DNA from: Brucella grignonensis
GTDB taxonomy: Bacteria > Pseudomonadota > Alphaproteobacteria > Rhizobiales > Rhizobiaceae
Assembly: GCF_002252505.1 (NCBI RefSeq)
Contig: NZ_NNRL01000157.1
Location: 248,001 to 312,000 of the forward strand
Length of the DNA: 64,000 nucleotides
Direction of reading: 5' to 3'
Positions 36,805 to 46,243 of the stretch are shown in pieces. The translations under genes and the position numbers were made by a program. Each line of letters starts with the position of its first letter. Position 1 is the first letter of the stretch. The notes below the pieces were generated by a model. It worked only from the letters and a program-made list of their open reading frames with translations. It did not search any database and was not told the origin of the DNA.

Positions 36805-37557
36805 ATGCTGCTCATCGCAGGACTTGGCAATCCGGGCCCCAAATATGCGCATAACCGACACAATATCGGTTTCATGGCGGCGGATGAAATATTCCGCCGC
36901 CATCGCTTTTCCAACTGGCAGAAGAAGTTTCAGGCCGAAATCGCCGATGGGGTGATCGACGGCGAAAAAGTGCTTCTCATCAAGCCGATGACTTTCATGA
37001 ACCTCTCCGGCCAGTCAATTGGGGAAGCCATGCGCTTCTACAAGCTGACCCCTGCCGATCTCGTCGTGATTTATGACGAACTTGACCTTGCGCCTGCAAA
37101 GCTGCGCATCAAGACAGGTGGCGGCTCCGGCGGCCATAACGGTATCAAATCCATCGACGCCCATGTGCAAGCCTTCCCCGGCGGCAAAGACTATCGCCGC
37201 ATGCGGCTTGGCATTGGACATCCGGGCGCAAAAGAGCTTGTTCACAATTATGTTCTGGGCGATTTCGCCAAGGTCGACAGCGAATGGCTCGACACGCTGT
37301 TCGGCGCTATCGCCGATAATGTTGGCTTGCTGGCCAAGAAGGAAGACAACAGCTTCATGAACCGTGTGGCAATCGCCATGGGCGATGGTAGCCAGCGCCC
37401 CAACGGTTTCAAGGCTGATCCTGCACAATTGGAAAAGGCTCCAGCCAAGGCTCAGAGCCATATTCGGCAAGCCCGCCAGAGCGCAGCCAAGCCAAACATT
37501 CCGGCAAGCGGCCCAATGGCCGAAATGCTGAAAAAGCTGCTTGGCAAGAAGGATTAA
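36805..37557 (+). CDS. pth: Peptidyl-tRNA hydrolase
   Basis: Pth (250 residues) frees tRNA from stalled peptidyl-tRNA. The catalytic His is H19 in NRHNIGF; other conserved parts are [18 protein letters not shown] and [11 protein letters not shown]. The core of about 190 residues is followed by a basic tail of about 55 that is longer than in E. coli. ATG 36805 follows a G-rich ribosome site. It is co-transcribed with rplY. Confidence 0.96.
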   Translation: MLLIAGLGNPGPKYAHNRHNIGFMAADEIFRRHRFSNWQKKFQAEIADGVIDGEKVLLIKPMTFMNLSGQSIGEAMRFYKLTPADLVVIYDELDLAPAKLRIKTGGGSGGHNGIKSIDAHVQAFPGGKDYRRMRLGIGHPGAKELVHNYVLGDFAKVDSEWLDTLFGAIADNVGLLAKKEDNSFMNRVAIAMGDGSQRPNGFKADPAQLEKAPAKAQSHIRQARQSAAKPNIPASGPMAEMLKKLLGKKD

Positions 37558-37599
37558 ACATATCCAGTTGCGCAGCGCTCTTGACGCTTCGCACTTCCA

Positions 37600-37642
37600 T
37601 GTCGCATAGCGACAATAACTGTATCAATGTCGCATAGCGGCA
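37600..37642. promoter_or_regulatory. Tandem 15-bp palindromes upstream of ychF
   Basis: TGTCGCATAGCGACA (37600-37614) is a perfect dyad with 6-bp arms; TGTCGCATAGCGGCA (37628-37642) repeats it with one change. They are 28 bp apart, start to start, and end 31 nt before the ychF ATG. Two equally spaced dyads look like a double operator. Confidence 0.45.
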
Positions 37643-37673
37643 CCAATTCTATTCTAGTCTGACAGGTAAGATC

Positions 37674-38777
37674 ATGGGTTTCAAATGCGGCATCGTCGGC
37701 CTGCCTAACGTCGGCAAGTCCACGCTTTTCAACGCGCTGACAAAGACGGCCGCGGCACAGGCTGCAAACTATCCGTTCTGCACCATCGAACCAAACACTG
37801 GCGAAGTGGCTGTCCCTGATCCGCGCCAGAATGGCATTGCGAAAATCGCAGGCTCCAAGGAAATCATCCCGACCCGCATCAACTTCGTTGATATTGCCGG
37901 TCTGGTGCGCGGCGCATCCAAGGGTGAAGGTCTGGGCAACCAGTTCCTCGCCAACATCCGCGAAGTCGATGCGATCGTGCATGTTCTGCGCTGCTTTGAA
38001 GACGACGACATCACCCATGTTGAAGGCCGTATCGATCCTGTGTCGGACGCAGAGACCGTTGAGACGGAACTGATGCTGTCGGACCTCGAAAGCATCGAGC
38101 GCCGCATTGTTCAGATCCGTAAGCGCGCCGCATCCAAAGACAAGGAAGCAACCACGGTCCTGCCCGTGATGGAACAAGCGCTCGAGCTGCTGCAGAACGG
38201 CAAGCCGGTTCGCCTGATGCTGAAAGACATTGCGCCGGACGATCTGCTGATCCTCAAGGGTCTTAACCTGCTCACCTCCAAGCCAGTGCTTTATGTCTGC
38301 AACGTCGCTGAAAGCGACGCTGCCAATGGCAATGAATATAGCGAAGCAGTTGCGAAGATGGCTGCTGAACAGGGTGCTGAAAGCGTCATCATTTCTGCTG
38401 CTATCGAAGCAGAAGTAGCGCAGCTTGCCGATGAAGAAGCCAAGGAATATCTCGACGCCATGGGCCTCGAAGAGCCTGGCCTCGACCGCCTGATCCGAGC
38501 CGGTTACAAACTGCTCGACCTCATCACCTATTTCACGGCTGGCCCCAAGGAAACACGCGCCTGGACCATCCGGCGCGGCACCAAGGCTCCCGGTGCAGCA
38601 GGCGTTATCCATACGGATTTCGAGCGTGGCTTCATTCGTGCGCAGACCATCGCCTATGAAGACTACATCAAGTTCAATGGTGAAGTCGGCGCCAAGGAAG
38701 CAGGTAAAGCGCGGGACGAAGGCAAAGAATACATCGTCCATGACGGCGATGTGATGCTGTTCCGCTTCAATACCTGA
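37674..38777 (+). CDS. ychF: Obg-like ATPase YchF (OLA1)
   Basis: This 367-residue Obg-family P-loop protein prefers ATP over GTP. G1 is GLPNVGKS (9-16), G3 [14 protein letters not shown], and the G4 motif is NVAE in place of NKxD, the hallmark of YchF. A coiled-coil insertion and the C-terminal TGS domain ([17 protein letters not shown]) follow. It binds ribosomes and affects stress responses. It lies 116 bp after pth and has its own terminator. Confidence 0.97.
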   Translation: MGFKCGIVGLPNVGKSTLFNALTKTAAAQAANYPFCTIEPNTGEVAVPDPRQNGIAKIAGSKEIIPTRINFVDIAGLVRGASKGEGLGNQFLANIREVDAIVHVLRCFEDDDITHVEGRIDPVSDAETVETELMLSDLESIERRIVQIRKRAASKDKEATTVLPVMEQALELLQNGKPVRLMLKDIAPDDLLILKGLNLLTSKPVLYVCNVAESDAANGNEYSEAVAKMAAEQGAESVIISAAIEAEVAQLADEEAKEYLDAMGLEEPGLDRLIRAGYKLLDLITYFTAGPKETRAWTIRRGTKAPGAAGVIHTDFERGFIRAQTIAYEDYIKFNGEVGAKEAGKARDEGKEYIVHDGDVMLFRFNT

Positions 38778-38786
38778 TACGATCAG

Positions 38787-38812
38787 GCCACCGTGAAAAC
38801 GGTGGCTTTTTT
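38787..38812 (+). terminator. ychF terminator
   Basis: An 8-bp stem (GCCACCGT / ACGGTGGC) with GAAA tetraloop is followed by TTTTTT. Confidence 0.92.
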
Positions 38813-38833
38813 CTTATTCGGGAGGAGACCGGA

Positions 38834-39334
38834 TTGACTGATAAGACACCAAAATATGCTTACGAAGATTTCACGCAAGGACTGAATCTCCCCTTCGGAC
38901 CGCGCACCATTACCAAAGAAGAGATTATCGAATTCGCCCGCGAGTTCGACCCACAACCTTTCCATCTGGATGAAGAAGCAGGCAAGGCAAGCGTACTGGG
39001 CGGGCTTGCCGCGTCGGGCTGGCAGACTGCTTCCTTGATCATGCGAATGGTTTGCGATGCTTTTCTCACACAATCCACCTCGCAAGGTGGCCCTGGCGTC
39101 GAATTTACGCGCTGGAAGCGTCCTGTACTCGCGGGAGATACGCTGAACGGCATAACGACGGTTAAGGACAAACGCATCTCTAAGTCTCGTCCGACAATCG
39201 GCTTGATCACCTTCCATCATGAACTGTTCAATCAACGTGGTGAAAGCGTCTGTGAGATGCAGCATCCATGCATGATGCTGCGGCGCGATCATAATGCAAT
39301 TCCGGAAGGTGCGACCCCGGGAGGTGTGGCATGA
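38834..39334 (+). CDS. MaoC-family hotdog dehydratase, first of pair
   Basis: This 166-residue hotdog protein resembles MaoC/R-specific enoyl-CoA hydratases. The catalytic motif is EFDPQPFHLDEE (Asp and His at about residues 39 and 44), followed by GGLAASGW. The start is TTG at 38834 with a very strong GGAGGAG upstream. It overlaps the second MaoC gene by ATGA, so the two proteins are probably made together and may form a heteromer. The acyl-CoA substrate is unknown. Confidence 0.85.
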   Translation: MTDKTPKYAYEDFTQGLNLPFGPRTITKEEIIEFAREFDPQPFHLDEEAGKASVLGGLAASGWQTASLIMRMVCDAFLTQSTSQGGPGVEFTRWKRPVLAGDTLNGITTVKDKRISKSRPTIGLITFHHELFNQRGESVCEMQHPCMMLRRDHNAIPEGATPGGVA

Positions 39335-39801
39335 GTTTCCTTGAAGAAAATCTCGGACAGGATCTTGTCATCGGAAGCTATACTTTCACCACCGAAGAAA
39401 TCGTCGACTTCGCCAGAAAGTATGATCCACAGCCATTTCACCTGGATAGCGAAGCGGCAAAGAACAGCGTCTTCGGTGGCCTCTGCGCCTCGGGCTGGCA
39501 CACGACGGCGGTGTTTATGAAACTGAACGTCATGTCCATCGTTGCAGCGACAAAAGAGGTAATGAAGCGCGGCGAAGTTCCACCGACGTTCGGTCCCTCC
39601 CCCGGCTTTGAAAACCTGAAATGGATGAGGCCAGTCTTTGCCGGTGATACGATCACCTATAAGCGCATCGTGCACGCGGTACGCCCTCTCACCTCGCGTC
39701 CAGGTTGGTCGATGTTGAGCATGAGTACCAGTGCCTTTAATCAGGACGGCCAGCAGGTTCTGGCCTTCGATAACGCGGCGATGGTAAAGCTGCCTTCATA
39801 A
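39331..39801 (+). CDS. MaoC-family hotdog dehydratase, second of pair
   Basis: This 156-residue paralogue of the preceding protein has the same motif (KYDPQPFHLDSEAAKNSVFGGLCASGW). Both carry Asp and His, so neither is an obvious inactive partner. The ATG overlaps the upstream stop. A terminator follows within 10 nt. The pair probably arose by tandem duplication and has diverged to well under half identity by eye. Confidence 0.85.
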   Translation: MSFLEENLGQDLVIGSYTFTTEEIVDFARKYDPQPFHLDSEAAKNSVFGGLCASGWHTTAVFMKLNVMSIVAATKEVMKRGEVPPTFGPSPGFENLKWMRPVFAGDTITYKRIVHAVRPLTSRPGWSMLSMSTSAFNQDGQQVLAFDNAAMVKLPS

Positions 39802-39804
39802 TAA

Positions 39805-39835
39805 AAAACGCCCGGGTTGATCCGGGCGTTTTTTT
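39805..39835. terminator. Bidirectional terminator between maoC pair and apt
   Basis: A 9-bp stem (AACGCCCGG / CCGGGCGTT) with a 6-nt loop is flanked by A- and T-runs and serves both converging units. Confidence 0.9.
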
Positions 39836-39847
39836 ATCTGTTCGGGC

Positions 39848-40393
39848 TCAATCGCCTTCGAACTCGACAAGCGTGCGCACTGGCACGCCAAGAGCTTCAA
39901 GCTTTTTACGTCCACCAAGGTCCGGCAGGTCGATGATGAAGCACGCCGCCACAATCTCGGCACCCATCTGAAGAAGCAGCTTCGCCGCAGCTTCCGCTGT
40001 GCCGCCGGTTGCTATCAGATCATCCACCAGCACAATGCGCTCGCCCGGAACGATGGCGTCACGATGCATTTCCATTTCATCAATGCCGTATTCAAGACTG
40101 TAGGCAATACGCACGGTATCGCGCGGCAGCTTGCCTTTCTTGCGGATCGGTACGAAACCAGCGGAAAGCTGATGCGCAATCGCGCCACCAAGAATGAAGC
40201 CGCGCGCTTCAATACCCGCAATCTTGTCTACCTTGTTGCCTGCATAAGGATAGACCAGCTCATCCACAGCGCGGCGGAAAGCCTGCGCATCACCCATGAG
40301 CGTTGTCACATCACGGAACTGAACTCCGGGTTTCGGATAATCAGGAATCGTTCTGATCGCGTCCTTCAACGTCGCTTTGAGTCCGGATTCCAT
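39848..40393 (-). CDS. apt: Adenine phosphoribosyltransferase
   Basis: This 181-residue salvage enzyme turns adenine and PRPP into AMP. The PRPP-binding motif is [13 protein letters not shown] at 121-133; the N-terminal [14 protein letters not shown] and the [13 protein letters not shown] segment are typical of APRT. AAGGACTG precedes the ATG. The gene lies downstream of petABC in the same direction, but a terminator separates them. Confidence 0.96.
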   Translation of the reverse strand: MESGLKATLKDAIRTIPDYPKPGVQFRDVTTLMGDAQAFRRAVDELVYPYAGNKVDKIAGIEARGFILGGAIAHQLSAGFVPIRKKGKLPRDTVRIAYSLEYGIDEMEMHRDAIVPGERIVLVDDLIATGGTAEAAAKLLLQMGAEIVAACFIIDLPDLGGRKKLEALGVPVRTLVEFEGD

Positions 40394-40537
40394 TTTCAGT
40401 CCTTTCAGAGGATAAGCCCACGCGCTGTCACAAATGCAGTGTCGGCTGACTCAATTATATTGAACTCTCTTCAATCACGATATGCGCACCACGCCAAGCG
40501 CGTTTACACTATTTTGAACGGCTTCTGCGGTGTTCAA

Positions 40538-40563
40538 AGAAAAAGGGCGCCTCACGGCGCCCT
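40538..40563 (-). terminator. Terminator of the petABC operon
   Basis: An 8-bp stem (AGGGCGCC / GGCGCCCT) with a 4-nt loop is followed on the minus strand by TTTTCTTTG. It lies 27 nt beyond the cytochrome c1 stop. Confidence 0.9.
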
Positions 40564-40590
40564 CCGAAACACATCGACTTGATCAAACAA

Positions 40591-41460
40591 TTAATGCTTC
40601 ACATTCGCCCAAACCGAACGCTTTGCAATATAGACAAGGCCCGCGAACAGGATCAGGAAGATGATGACCCGGAAGCCCGTTTTCTTGCGGTCCTCCAAAT
40701 GCGGTTCAGCAGCCCACATCAGGAATGCCGAAACGTCACGCGCATACTGATCCACCGTCTGCGGCGAACCATCATCATATGTCACCTGATCGTCGCTCAG
40801 CGGCTTGGCCATGGCAAGCGACTTGCCCGCGATGAAATACGGGTTGTAGTGCGTACCTTCCGGTACATGCATACCTGCTGGCGGCTGTTCATCATAGCCG
40901 GTCAGAAGCGAATGAATGTAGTCCGGACCTGCTTCGGCATATTGTGTGAATATATCGAAGACGAAAGTCGGGAAACCACGCTCAACGGCACGTGCCTTCG
41001 CGATTAGCGAAAAGTCTGGCGGAGCCGCACCATTGTTAGCCGCAGCAGCTGCATTGGCATTCGCAAATGGCGACGGGAAATGATCTGTCGGGATTGCCTT
41101 ACGGGTGAACATTTCACCATCCGCATTGGGGCCATCCTGCACTTCATATTCCGCAGCAAATGCCTTCACCTGCTCCGGCGAATAACCAAGGTCTTCCAAC
41201 GTGCGGAAGGCCACCAGATTCATCGAATGGCAAGCAGAGCAGACTTCCTTATAGACTTTGAGGCCACGCTGAAGCTGCCCTTTGTCATAGGTTCCGAATG
41301 GACCTGAGAAGGTCCATTTTTCCTGCTTTGGATGGTGAATCGGGAAATGCTCAGGCTCTCCCTCGCCACCGCCAGCGGCAAAAGCACCGCCCATCGTCAC
41401 ACCCAGCGCAACCAGCGGAGCAATACCGAAGGCAGCGAAACTCTTGAGGATGTTTTTCAT
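40591..41460 (-). CDS. petC: Cytochrome c1 of the bc1 complex
   Basis: This 289-residue membrane-anchored cytochrome carries electrons from the Rieske protein to soluble cytochrome c in the periplasm. It has a signal peptide (to AFA), the haem site CSACH at 74-78, the axial Met probably in SLAMAKPLSDD, and a C-terminal transmembrane anchor (VIIFLILFAGLVYIA). ATG 41460 is preferred over upstream starts as it opens the signal peptide. It is the third gene of petABC; 26 nt separate it from petB. Confidence 0.96.
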   Translation of the reverse strand: MKNILKSFAAFGIAPLVALGVTMGGAFAAGGGEGEPEHFPIHHPKQEKWTFSGPFGTYDKGQLQRGLKVYKEVCSACHSMNLVAFRTLEDLGYSPEQVKAFAAEYEVQDGPNADGEMFTRKAIPTDHFPSPFANANAAAAANNGAAPPDFSLIAKARAVERGFPTFVFDIFTQYAEAGPDYIHSLLTGYDEQPPAGMHVPEGTHYNPYFIAGKSLAMAKPLSDDQVTYDDGSPQTVDQYARDVSAFLMWAAEPHLEDRKKTGFRVIIFLILFAGLVYIAKRSVWANVKH

Positions 41461-41486
41461 TGTTACGTCCTTCATCTCTCGCTGCT

Positions 41487-42773
41487 TCAAGCCTTGATAT
41501 CCACTGGGGTAATCTCAGCTTTGCCTGCACCCTTCTCCAGTACCGCCTCGGTAATCGAGTTCGGCAGACGCTTTGGCGTCTCAATCAGGCCAAGAACCGG
41601 CATGATGACAATAAAGAATGCGAAGTAGTAAAGCGTACCCAATTGAGCCATGAAGACATAAGTGCCTTCCGCAGGACGTGAACCAAGCCAGCCAAGGAAG
41701 ATGGCATTGATGACGAACAGCCAGAAGAACAGCTTGAACCAAGGGCGATAGACAGCCGAACGAACCTTCGACGTATCGAGCCACGGAACCACGAAGAGGA
41801 TAGCGATCGAACCGAACATGGTCAGAACGCCGCCGAGCTTCGAGTCGATCGGGCCGATGTTGAAAGTGATCGCGCGCAGCATCGCGTAGAATGGCAGGAA
41901 GTACCATTCCGGAACGATGTGAGCAGGCGTCTTCAGCGAGTCTGCCGGAATATAGTTATCCGGATGGCCGAGGAAATTCGGCATGTAGAAAACGAAATAA
42001 GCGAAGAAGATGAAGAAGACGAGCGCGCCAAAAGCGTCCTTGATGGTCGCATAAGGCGTGAACGGCAGCGTGTCTGTCTTCGACTTGACTTCAATGCCTG
42101 TCGGGTTCGTCTGGCCTGTCACATGCAGCGCCCAGACGTGCAGGATAACAACACCTGCAATCATGAACGGCAGCAAATAATGCAGCGAGAAGAAACGGTT
42201 CAGCGTCGGATTATCGACGGCAAAGCCACCAAGCAACAGTTGCTGAATCGGTTCACCTATCACCGGAAACGCGGTGAAGAAGCCCGTGATAACCGTCGCA
42301 CCCCAGAAGGACATCTGTCCCCATGGCAGCACATATCCCATGAAGGCGGTTGCCATCATAAGCAGGAAGATGACCACACCGAGAATCCACAGAAGCTCAC
42401 GCGGCGCCTTGTAGGAGCCATAATACAGACCGCGAGCGATATGCAGATAAACCGCAATGAAGAAGAACGACGCGCCGTTGGCGTGCATGTAGCGCAGCAG
42501 CCAGCCGGAATTGACGTCGCGCATAATCTTTTCGACGGAATTAAACGCAATGCCCGTATCAGCTGCATAGTGCATTGCCAGCACAATGCCGGTGATGAGC
42601 TGCGCAATGAGCATAAAGCTCAGAATGCCGCCAAACGTATACATATAGTTCAGGTTACGCGGCGTCGGATAGGCAACAAAGGAATCATAGACCAGGCGCG
42701 GTAAAGGCAGCCGTTCGTCGACCCATTTTTCGATGCCGGTCGAGGGCGTATATGTGGAGTGTCCACCACTCAT
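41487..42773 (-). CDS. petB: Cytochrome b of the bc1 complex
   Basis: This 428-residue integral membrane subunit holds two b-type haems and the quinol oxidation and reduction sites. The haem histidines are in [25 protein letters not shown] and VWALHVTG; the Qo motif [10 protein letters not shown] is intact. Eight transmembrane helices are visible. ATG 42773 gives MSGGHSTY. It is placed between the Rieske and c1 genes as in other alphaproteobacteria. Confidence 0.97.
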   Translation of the reverse strand: MSGGHSTYTPSTGIEKWVDERLPLPRLVYDSFVAYPTPRNLNYMYTFGGILSFMLIAQLITGIVLAMHYAADTGIAFNSVEKIMRDVNSGWLLRYMHANGASFFFIAVYLHIARGLYYGSYKAPRELLWILGVVIFLLMMATAFMGYVLPWGQMSFWGATVITGFFTAFPVIGEPIQQLLLGGFAVDNPTLNRFFSLHYLLPFMIAGVVILHVWALHVTGQTNPTGIEVKSKTDTLPFTPYATIKDAFGALVFFIFFAYFVFYMPNFLGHPDNYIPADSLKTPAHIVPEWYFLPFYAMLRAITFNIGPIDSKLGGVLTMFGSIAILFVVPWLDTSKVRSAVYRPWFKLFFWLFVINAIFLGWLGSRPAEGTYVFMAQLGTLYYFAFFIVIMPVLGLIETPKRLPNSITEAVLEKGAGKAEITPVDIKA

Positions 42774-42796
42774 GTTTTCTCTCCCCAAGATCTGTT

Positions 42797-43360
42797 TTAG
42801 CCGATCCTGATGACCGTATCGGAAGCGAATGCGTATGCCGGAATGTGCATGTTTTCCGGTGCTGGACCACTGCGGATACGACCTGCGGTATCATAGGTCG
42901 AACCGTGGCATGGGCAGAACCAGCCCCCGAAAGAACCCGACTCCCCGAGCGGCACGCAACCAAGGTGGGTACAGACGCCGATCATGATGATCCAGTTTTC
43001 TTTACCTTCACCGGCAGAACGCGCAACGTCGGTCGCCTGTGCGTCCGAAGCAAGATTGGCGTTACGGGCATTCGGATCTTTAAGATCACCAAGCGCTGTT
43101 GTCTTGGCGTCTTCTATTTCCTTTGCCGTACGGTTACGGATGAAAACCGGCTTTCCGCGCCATTTGACGGTGAGTGACGCGCCTTCTGCGAGAGAAGACA
43201 CATCAACCTCAATGGACGCTGCAGCAAGCGTCGAAGCGTCGGGGCGCATCTGGTCGATAAACGGCCATGCCAGTCCGCCGACACCGACGACACCGGCCAT
43301 TCCCGTCGCAATATACAAAAAATCACGCCGTGTCGGCTCAGCCGTGTCGTGTGCGCTCAC
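42797..43360 (-). CDS. petA: Rieske iron-sulfur subunit of the bc1 complex
   Basis: This 187-residue protein has a Tat-type N-terminus ([12 protein letters not shown]) whose hydrophobic helix stays as an anchor, and a periplasmic [2Fe-2S] domain with ligands in CTHLGC (130-135) and CPCHGS (149-154). It transfers electrons from quinol to cytochrome c1. The start is GTG 43360 with AAGGAAC upstream; no ATG fits. It is the first gene of the operon. Confidence 0.95.
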   Translation of the reverse strand: MSAHDTAEPTRRDFLYIATGMAGVVGVGGLAWPFIDQMRPDASTLAAASIEVDVSSLAEGASLTVKWRGKPVFIRNRTAKEIEDAKTTALGDLKDPNARNANLASDAQATDVARSAGEGKENWIIMIGVCTHLGCVPLGESGSFGGWFCPCHGSTYDTAGRIRSGPAPENMHIPAYAFASDTVIRIG

Positions 43361-43640
43361 GTGCCAGTTCCTTTTTAACCTGGATATCCAATTGAAAACT
43401 CCCCTCGTCCCTTTTGCACTTGCGCAAAAGCAGTCCCGCAAGTGCTTGCAGAACGATATTCCCTCCATCTCAACATTGAGGTTTAGGCAGGTTGAAAAGC
43501 CTTGTCCAGACGCCAACCCCATAGGACGGCACCATGTCGCAGGCTGCATTATTGGGATGATTTAAAAGCGACAGAACAAACCAAGTCGCTCAAATCTTAC
43601 CTTAAGCGACTTACAAAACATCGTACGAAATTGTTTTGAA

Positions 43641-45473
43641 TTAACTGCTAATGCCTAGGAAGCCGCCTGATTGACGCGCCCATAGGCCGGCATAGATGCC
43701 GCCAAGCGCAACGAGTTCCTCATGGGTGCCATCTTCAAGGATCCGGCCCTTGTCCATCACGACCAGGCGATCAAGTGCCGCAATGGTTGAAAGCCGATGT
43801 GCAATCGCAATAACCGTCTTGCCCTCCATCAGCGTGTTAAGGCTGTCCTGAATGGCTGCCTCCACTTCCGAGTCGAGCGCCGACGTTGCTTCGTCCAGAA
43901 TGAGGATCGGCGCATCCTTCAACATCACCCGCGCAATCGCGATACGTTGACGCTGACCGCCGGAAAGCTTCACACCACGCTCACCGACATGCGCATCAAG
44001 CCCACGACGACCTTTCGCGTCGGTCAACAGCGGAATGAACTGATCAGCCTGCGCAAGACGGATTGCCCGCTCGACCATTTCATCGGTGGCGTCTGGACGG
44101 CCATACATGATGTTCTCACGCACCGAGCGATGCAGCAAAGACGTATCCTGTGTGACCATGCCGATGCTTGCGCGTAGCGAATCCTGCGTGACCCTGGCAA
44201 TGTCCTGCCCGTCGATCAGGATGCGACCCTTCTCGAGATCGTAGAAGCGCAACAACAGATTGACCAGCGTGGACTTACCCGCACCCGAACGCCCGACAAG
44301 ACCGACCTTCTGCCCGGCCTGAATATCGAGCGACAGACCTTCGATCACGCCCTTGCCCTTGCCGTAATGGAACCCGATCTTGTCGAAATCCAGCGCACCC
44401 TTGCTGACATGCAGCGCAGGGGCATTCGGCGCGTCCACCACTTCATGTGCACGTGCAATCGTCGTGATACCGTCTTCTACTGTTCCAATATTCTCGAACA
44501 GCGCAGACATTTCCCACATGATCCACTGCGACATGCCGTTAAGGCGCAGAACAAGGCCAATACCAACAGCAACCGCACCAACCGAAATGGCTTCACTCAT
44601 CCAGAGCTTGATGCCAATCGCACCCACAGCAAATAGCAGAATGCAGTTCGCCATATAGAGCGTGAAATGGAACATCGTAACGAGTCGCATCTGCCGATGC
44701 ACCGTACCCAGGAAACCATCGAGGCTTTCCTTCACGTAAGACTCTTCGCGGCTTGAATGCGAAAACAGCTTGACCGTCGCAATATTGGTATAGCTGTCGA
44801 CAATACGTCCGGTCATCGATGAACGAGCATCGGCCTGCTGTTCAGAAATCACTCTGAGACGCGGAATGAAGAAGCGCAACAGGACAATGTAAACGATCAG
44901 CCAGACAGCAAACGGGATCATCAGAACAATATCCGCCGAGGCCGCGATAAACAGCGTACCCGCGAAATAGACGATGACGTAGTTCAGCACGTCGAGCAGC
45001 TTCATCACCGTTTCGCGCACGGCGAGAGCGGTCTGCATCAACTTGGTCGAAATACGCCCGGCAAACTCGTCCTGAAAGAACGACATGGACTGACGGATCA
45101 GATATCGATGCATCAGCCAGCGCACGCGCATCGGATAGTTGCCGAGCAACGTCTGATGAATGAGCAGCGAATGGATCAGCACCACACCGGGCAAGCCAAC
45201 CAGCACAACGCCTGCAATCATCGCAAGCCGCCAGCCCTCGTTGCTCAGGAATGTCTCACGCGACTGATGCGAAAGCCAGTCGACAATATTGCCCATGAAG
45301 GCAAAGAGCGACACTTCAATGATCGCGATCAGCGTTGTGAAAATTGCCATGCCGATAATCCATGGCCATGCGCCACGGGTATAATAAAGGCAGAAGGCCA
45401 CGAGCCCGCGCGGAGGCTCGCGCGGAGGCTCTTCGGGATAGGCTTCGAGTCGTTTTTCAAACCATCTGAACAT
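43641..45473 (-). CDS. ABC exporter, fused membrane and ATPase domains
   Basis: This 610-residue half-transporter of the MsbA/MDR type has six transmembrane helices in the first 330 residues, then an ATPase domain with Walker A GRSGAGKST, signature LSGGQRQR, Walker B LILDEATSALD and H-loop AIAHRLS. It should act as a dimer exporting lipids or hydrophobic compounds. The start is supported by AAGGATCG upstream. It lies in the same direction as petABC, downstream of nothing obvious. The substrate is unknown. Confidence 0.9.
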   Translation of the reverse strand: MFRWFEKRLEAYPEEPPREPPRGLVAFCLYYTRGAWPWIIGMAIFTTLIAIIEVSLFAFMGNIVDWLSHQSRETFLSNEGWRLAMIAGVVLVGLPGVVLIHSLLIHQTLLGNYPMRVRWLMHRYLIRQSMSFFQDEFAGRISTKLMQTALAVRETVMKLLDVLNYVIVYFAGTLFIAASADIVLMIPFAVWLIVYIVLLRFFIPRLRVISEQQADARSSMTGRIVDSYTNIATVKLFSHSSREESYVKESLDGFLGTVHRQMRLVTMFHFTLYMANCILLFAVGAIGIKLWMSEAISVGAVAVGIGLVLRLNGMSQWIMWEMSALFENIGTVEDGITTIARAHEVVDAPNAPALHVSKGALDFDKIGFHYGKGKGVIEGLSLDIQAGQKVGLVGRSGAGKSTLVNLLLRFYDLEKGRILIDGQDIARVTQDSLRASIGMVTQDTSLLHRSVRENIMYGRPDATDEMVERAIRLAQADQFIPLLTDAKGRRGLDAHVGERGVKLSGGQRQRIAIARVMLKDAPILILDEATSALDSEVEAAIQDSLNTLMEGKTVIAIAHRLSTIAALDRLVVMDKGRILEDGTHEELVALGGIYAGLWARQSGGFLGISS

Positions 45474-45658
45474 GGCGATCCTTTTATGTGCCTCCGAAAA
45501 AATTGCCAAGACAGAATAGGAACAAAAAGGGAATATTTTCGTGATAGGAGAACTTTCATCCTCGTACCAGGCATCATCCGTTAATTGATGTGTTGACGCG
45601 AGAGACGCAACCAATCTGAACACTTGCAGCCATCGGATTTGTGCGTTACCCGCGTCAT

Positions 45659-46138
45659 ATGGAACTGCGTGTCGCTCTTTACCAGCCTGACATTCCCGGC
45701 AACACGGGAACCATCCTACGCATGGCCGCATGCCTTGGCTTCGCGGTGGATTTGATCGAGCCTGCAGGCTTCGACGTCTCCGACAGATCGTTGAAGCGCG
45801 CGGGCATGGATTATCTGGAACAGGCCGCCCTCACCCGCCATGCCGACTGGCAGCATTTCAATGACTGGCGCGAGCAAGCGGGCAAACGCCTTGTGTTGCT
45901 TTCAACCAAAGCCGCGGTTCCCTATACGGATTATCAGTTTCAGAAAAATGACATCCTGCTCTTTGGTCGTGAATCCGCTGGAGTGCCAGACAGCATTCAG
46001 GATCTCGCGGATAAGCGGCTGATTATTCCCATGGTGCCGCGCGCAAGATCCCTCAATCTTGCAGTTTCCGTAGCGCTGACCGCAGGCGAAGCTATGCGCC
46101 AGCAAAAACTGGAAAGCGATTCCCTTTCAACCCTCTAG
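45659..46138 (+). CDS. trmL: tRNA (cytidine34-2'-O)-methyltransferase
   Basis: This 159-residue SPOUT methyltransferase modifies the wobble base of certain leucine tRNAs. The N-terminal IPGNTGTILRMAACLG and the C-terminal trefoil-knot segments LLFGRESAGVP and IPMVPRARSLNLAVSVALT are diagnostic. ATG 45659 gives MELRVALYQPDIP; the frame is open 18 nt further. It is divergent from the ABC exporter. Confidence 0.93.
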   Translation: MELRVALYQPDIPGNTGTILRMAACLGFAVDLIEPAGFDVSDRSLKRAGMDYLEQAALTRHADWQHFNDWREQAGKRLVLLSTKAAVPYTDYQFQKNDILLFGRESAGVPDSIQDLADKRLIIPMVPRARSLNLAVSVALTAGEAMRQQKLESDSLSTL

Positions 46139-46243
46139 AGGGACAAGTGGAATCCGTTCCTGAAGCAGGTTTAATATGCTTTGCACAATGCCGGTTGTGC
46201 GAGCGCTCCCCCCTTACTCTCCGGTCTGAAAGGTTATCTTTCG

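Noticed and set aside
37554-38741. A 395-residue minus-strand open frame over ychF
   Set aside because: ychF is complete with G motifs; the antisense frame has no recognisable segments and no ribosome site.
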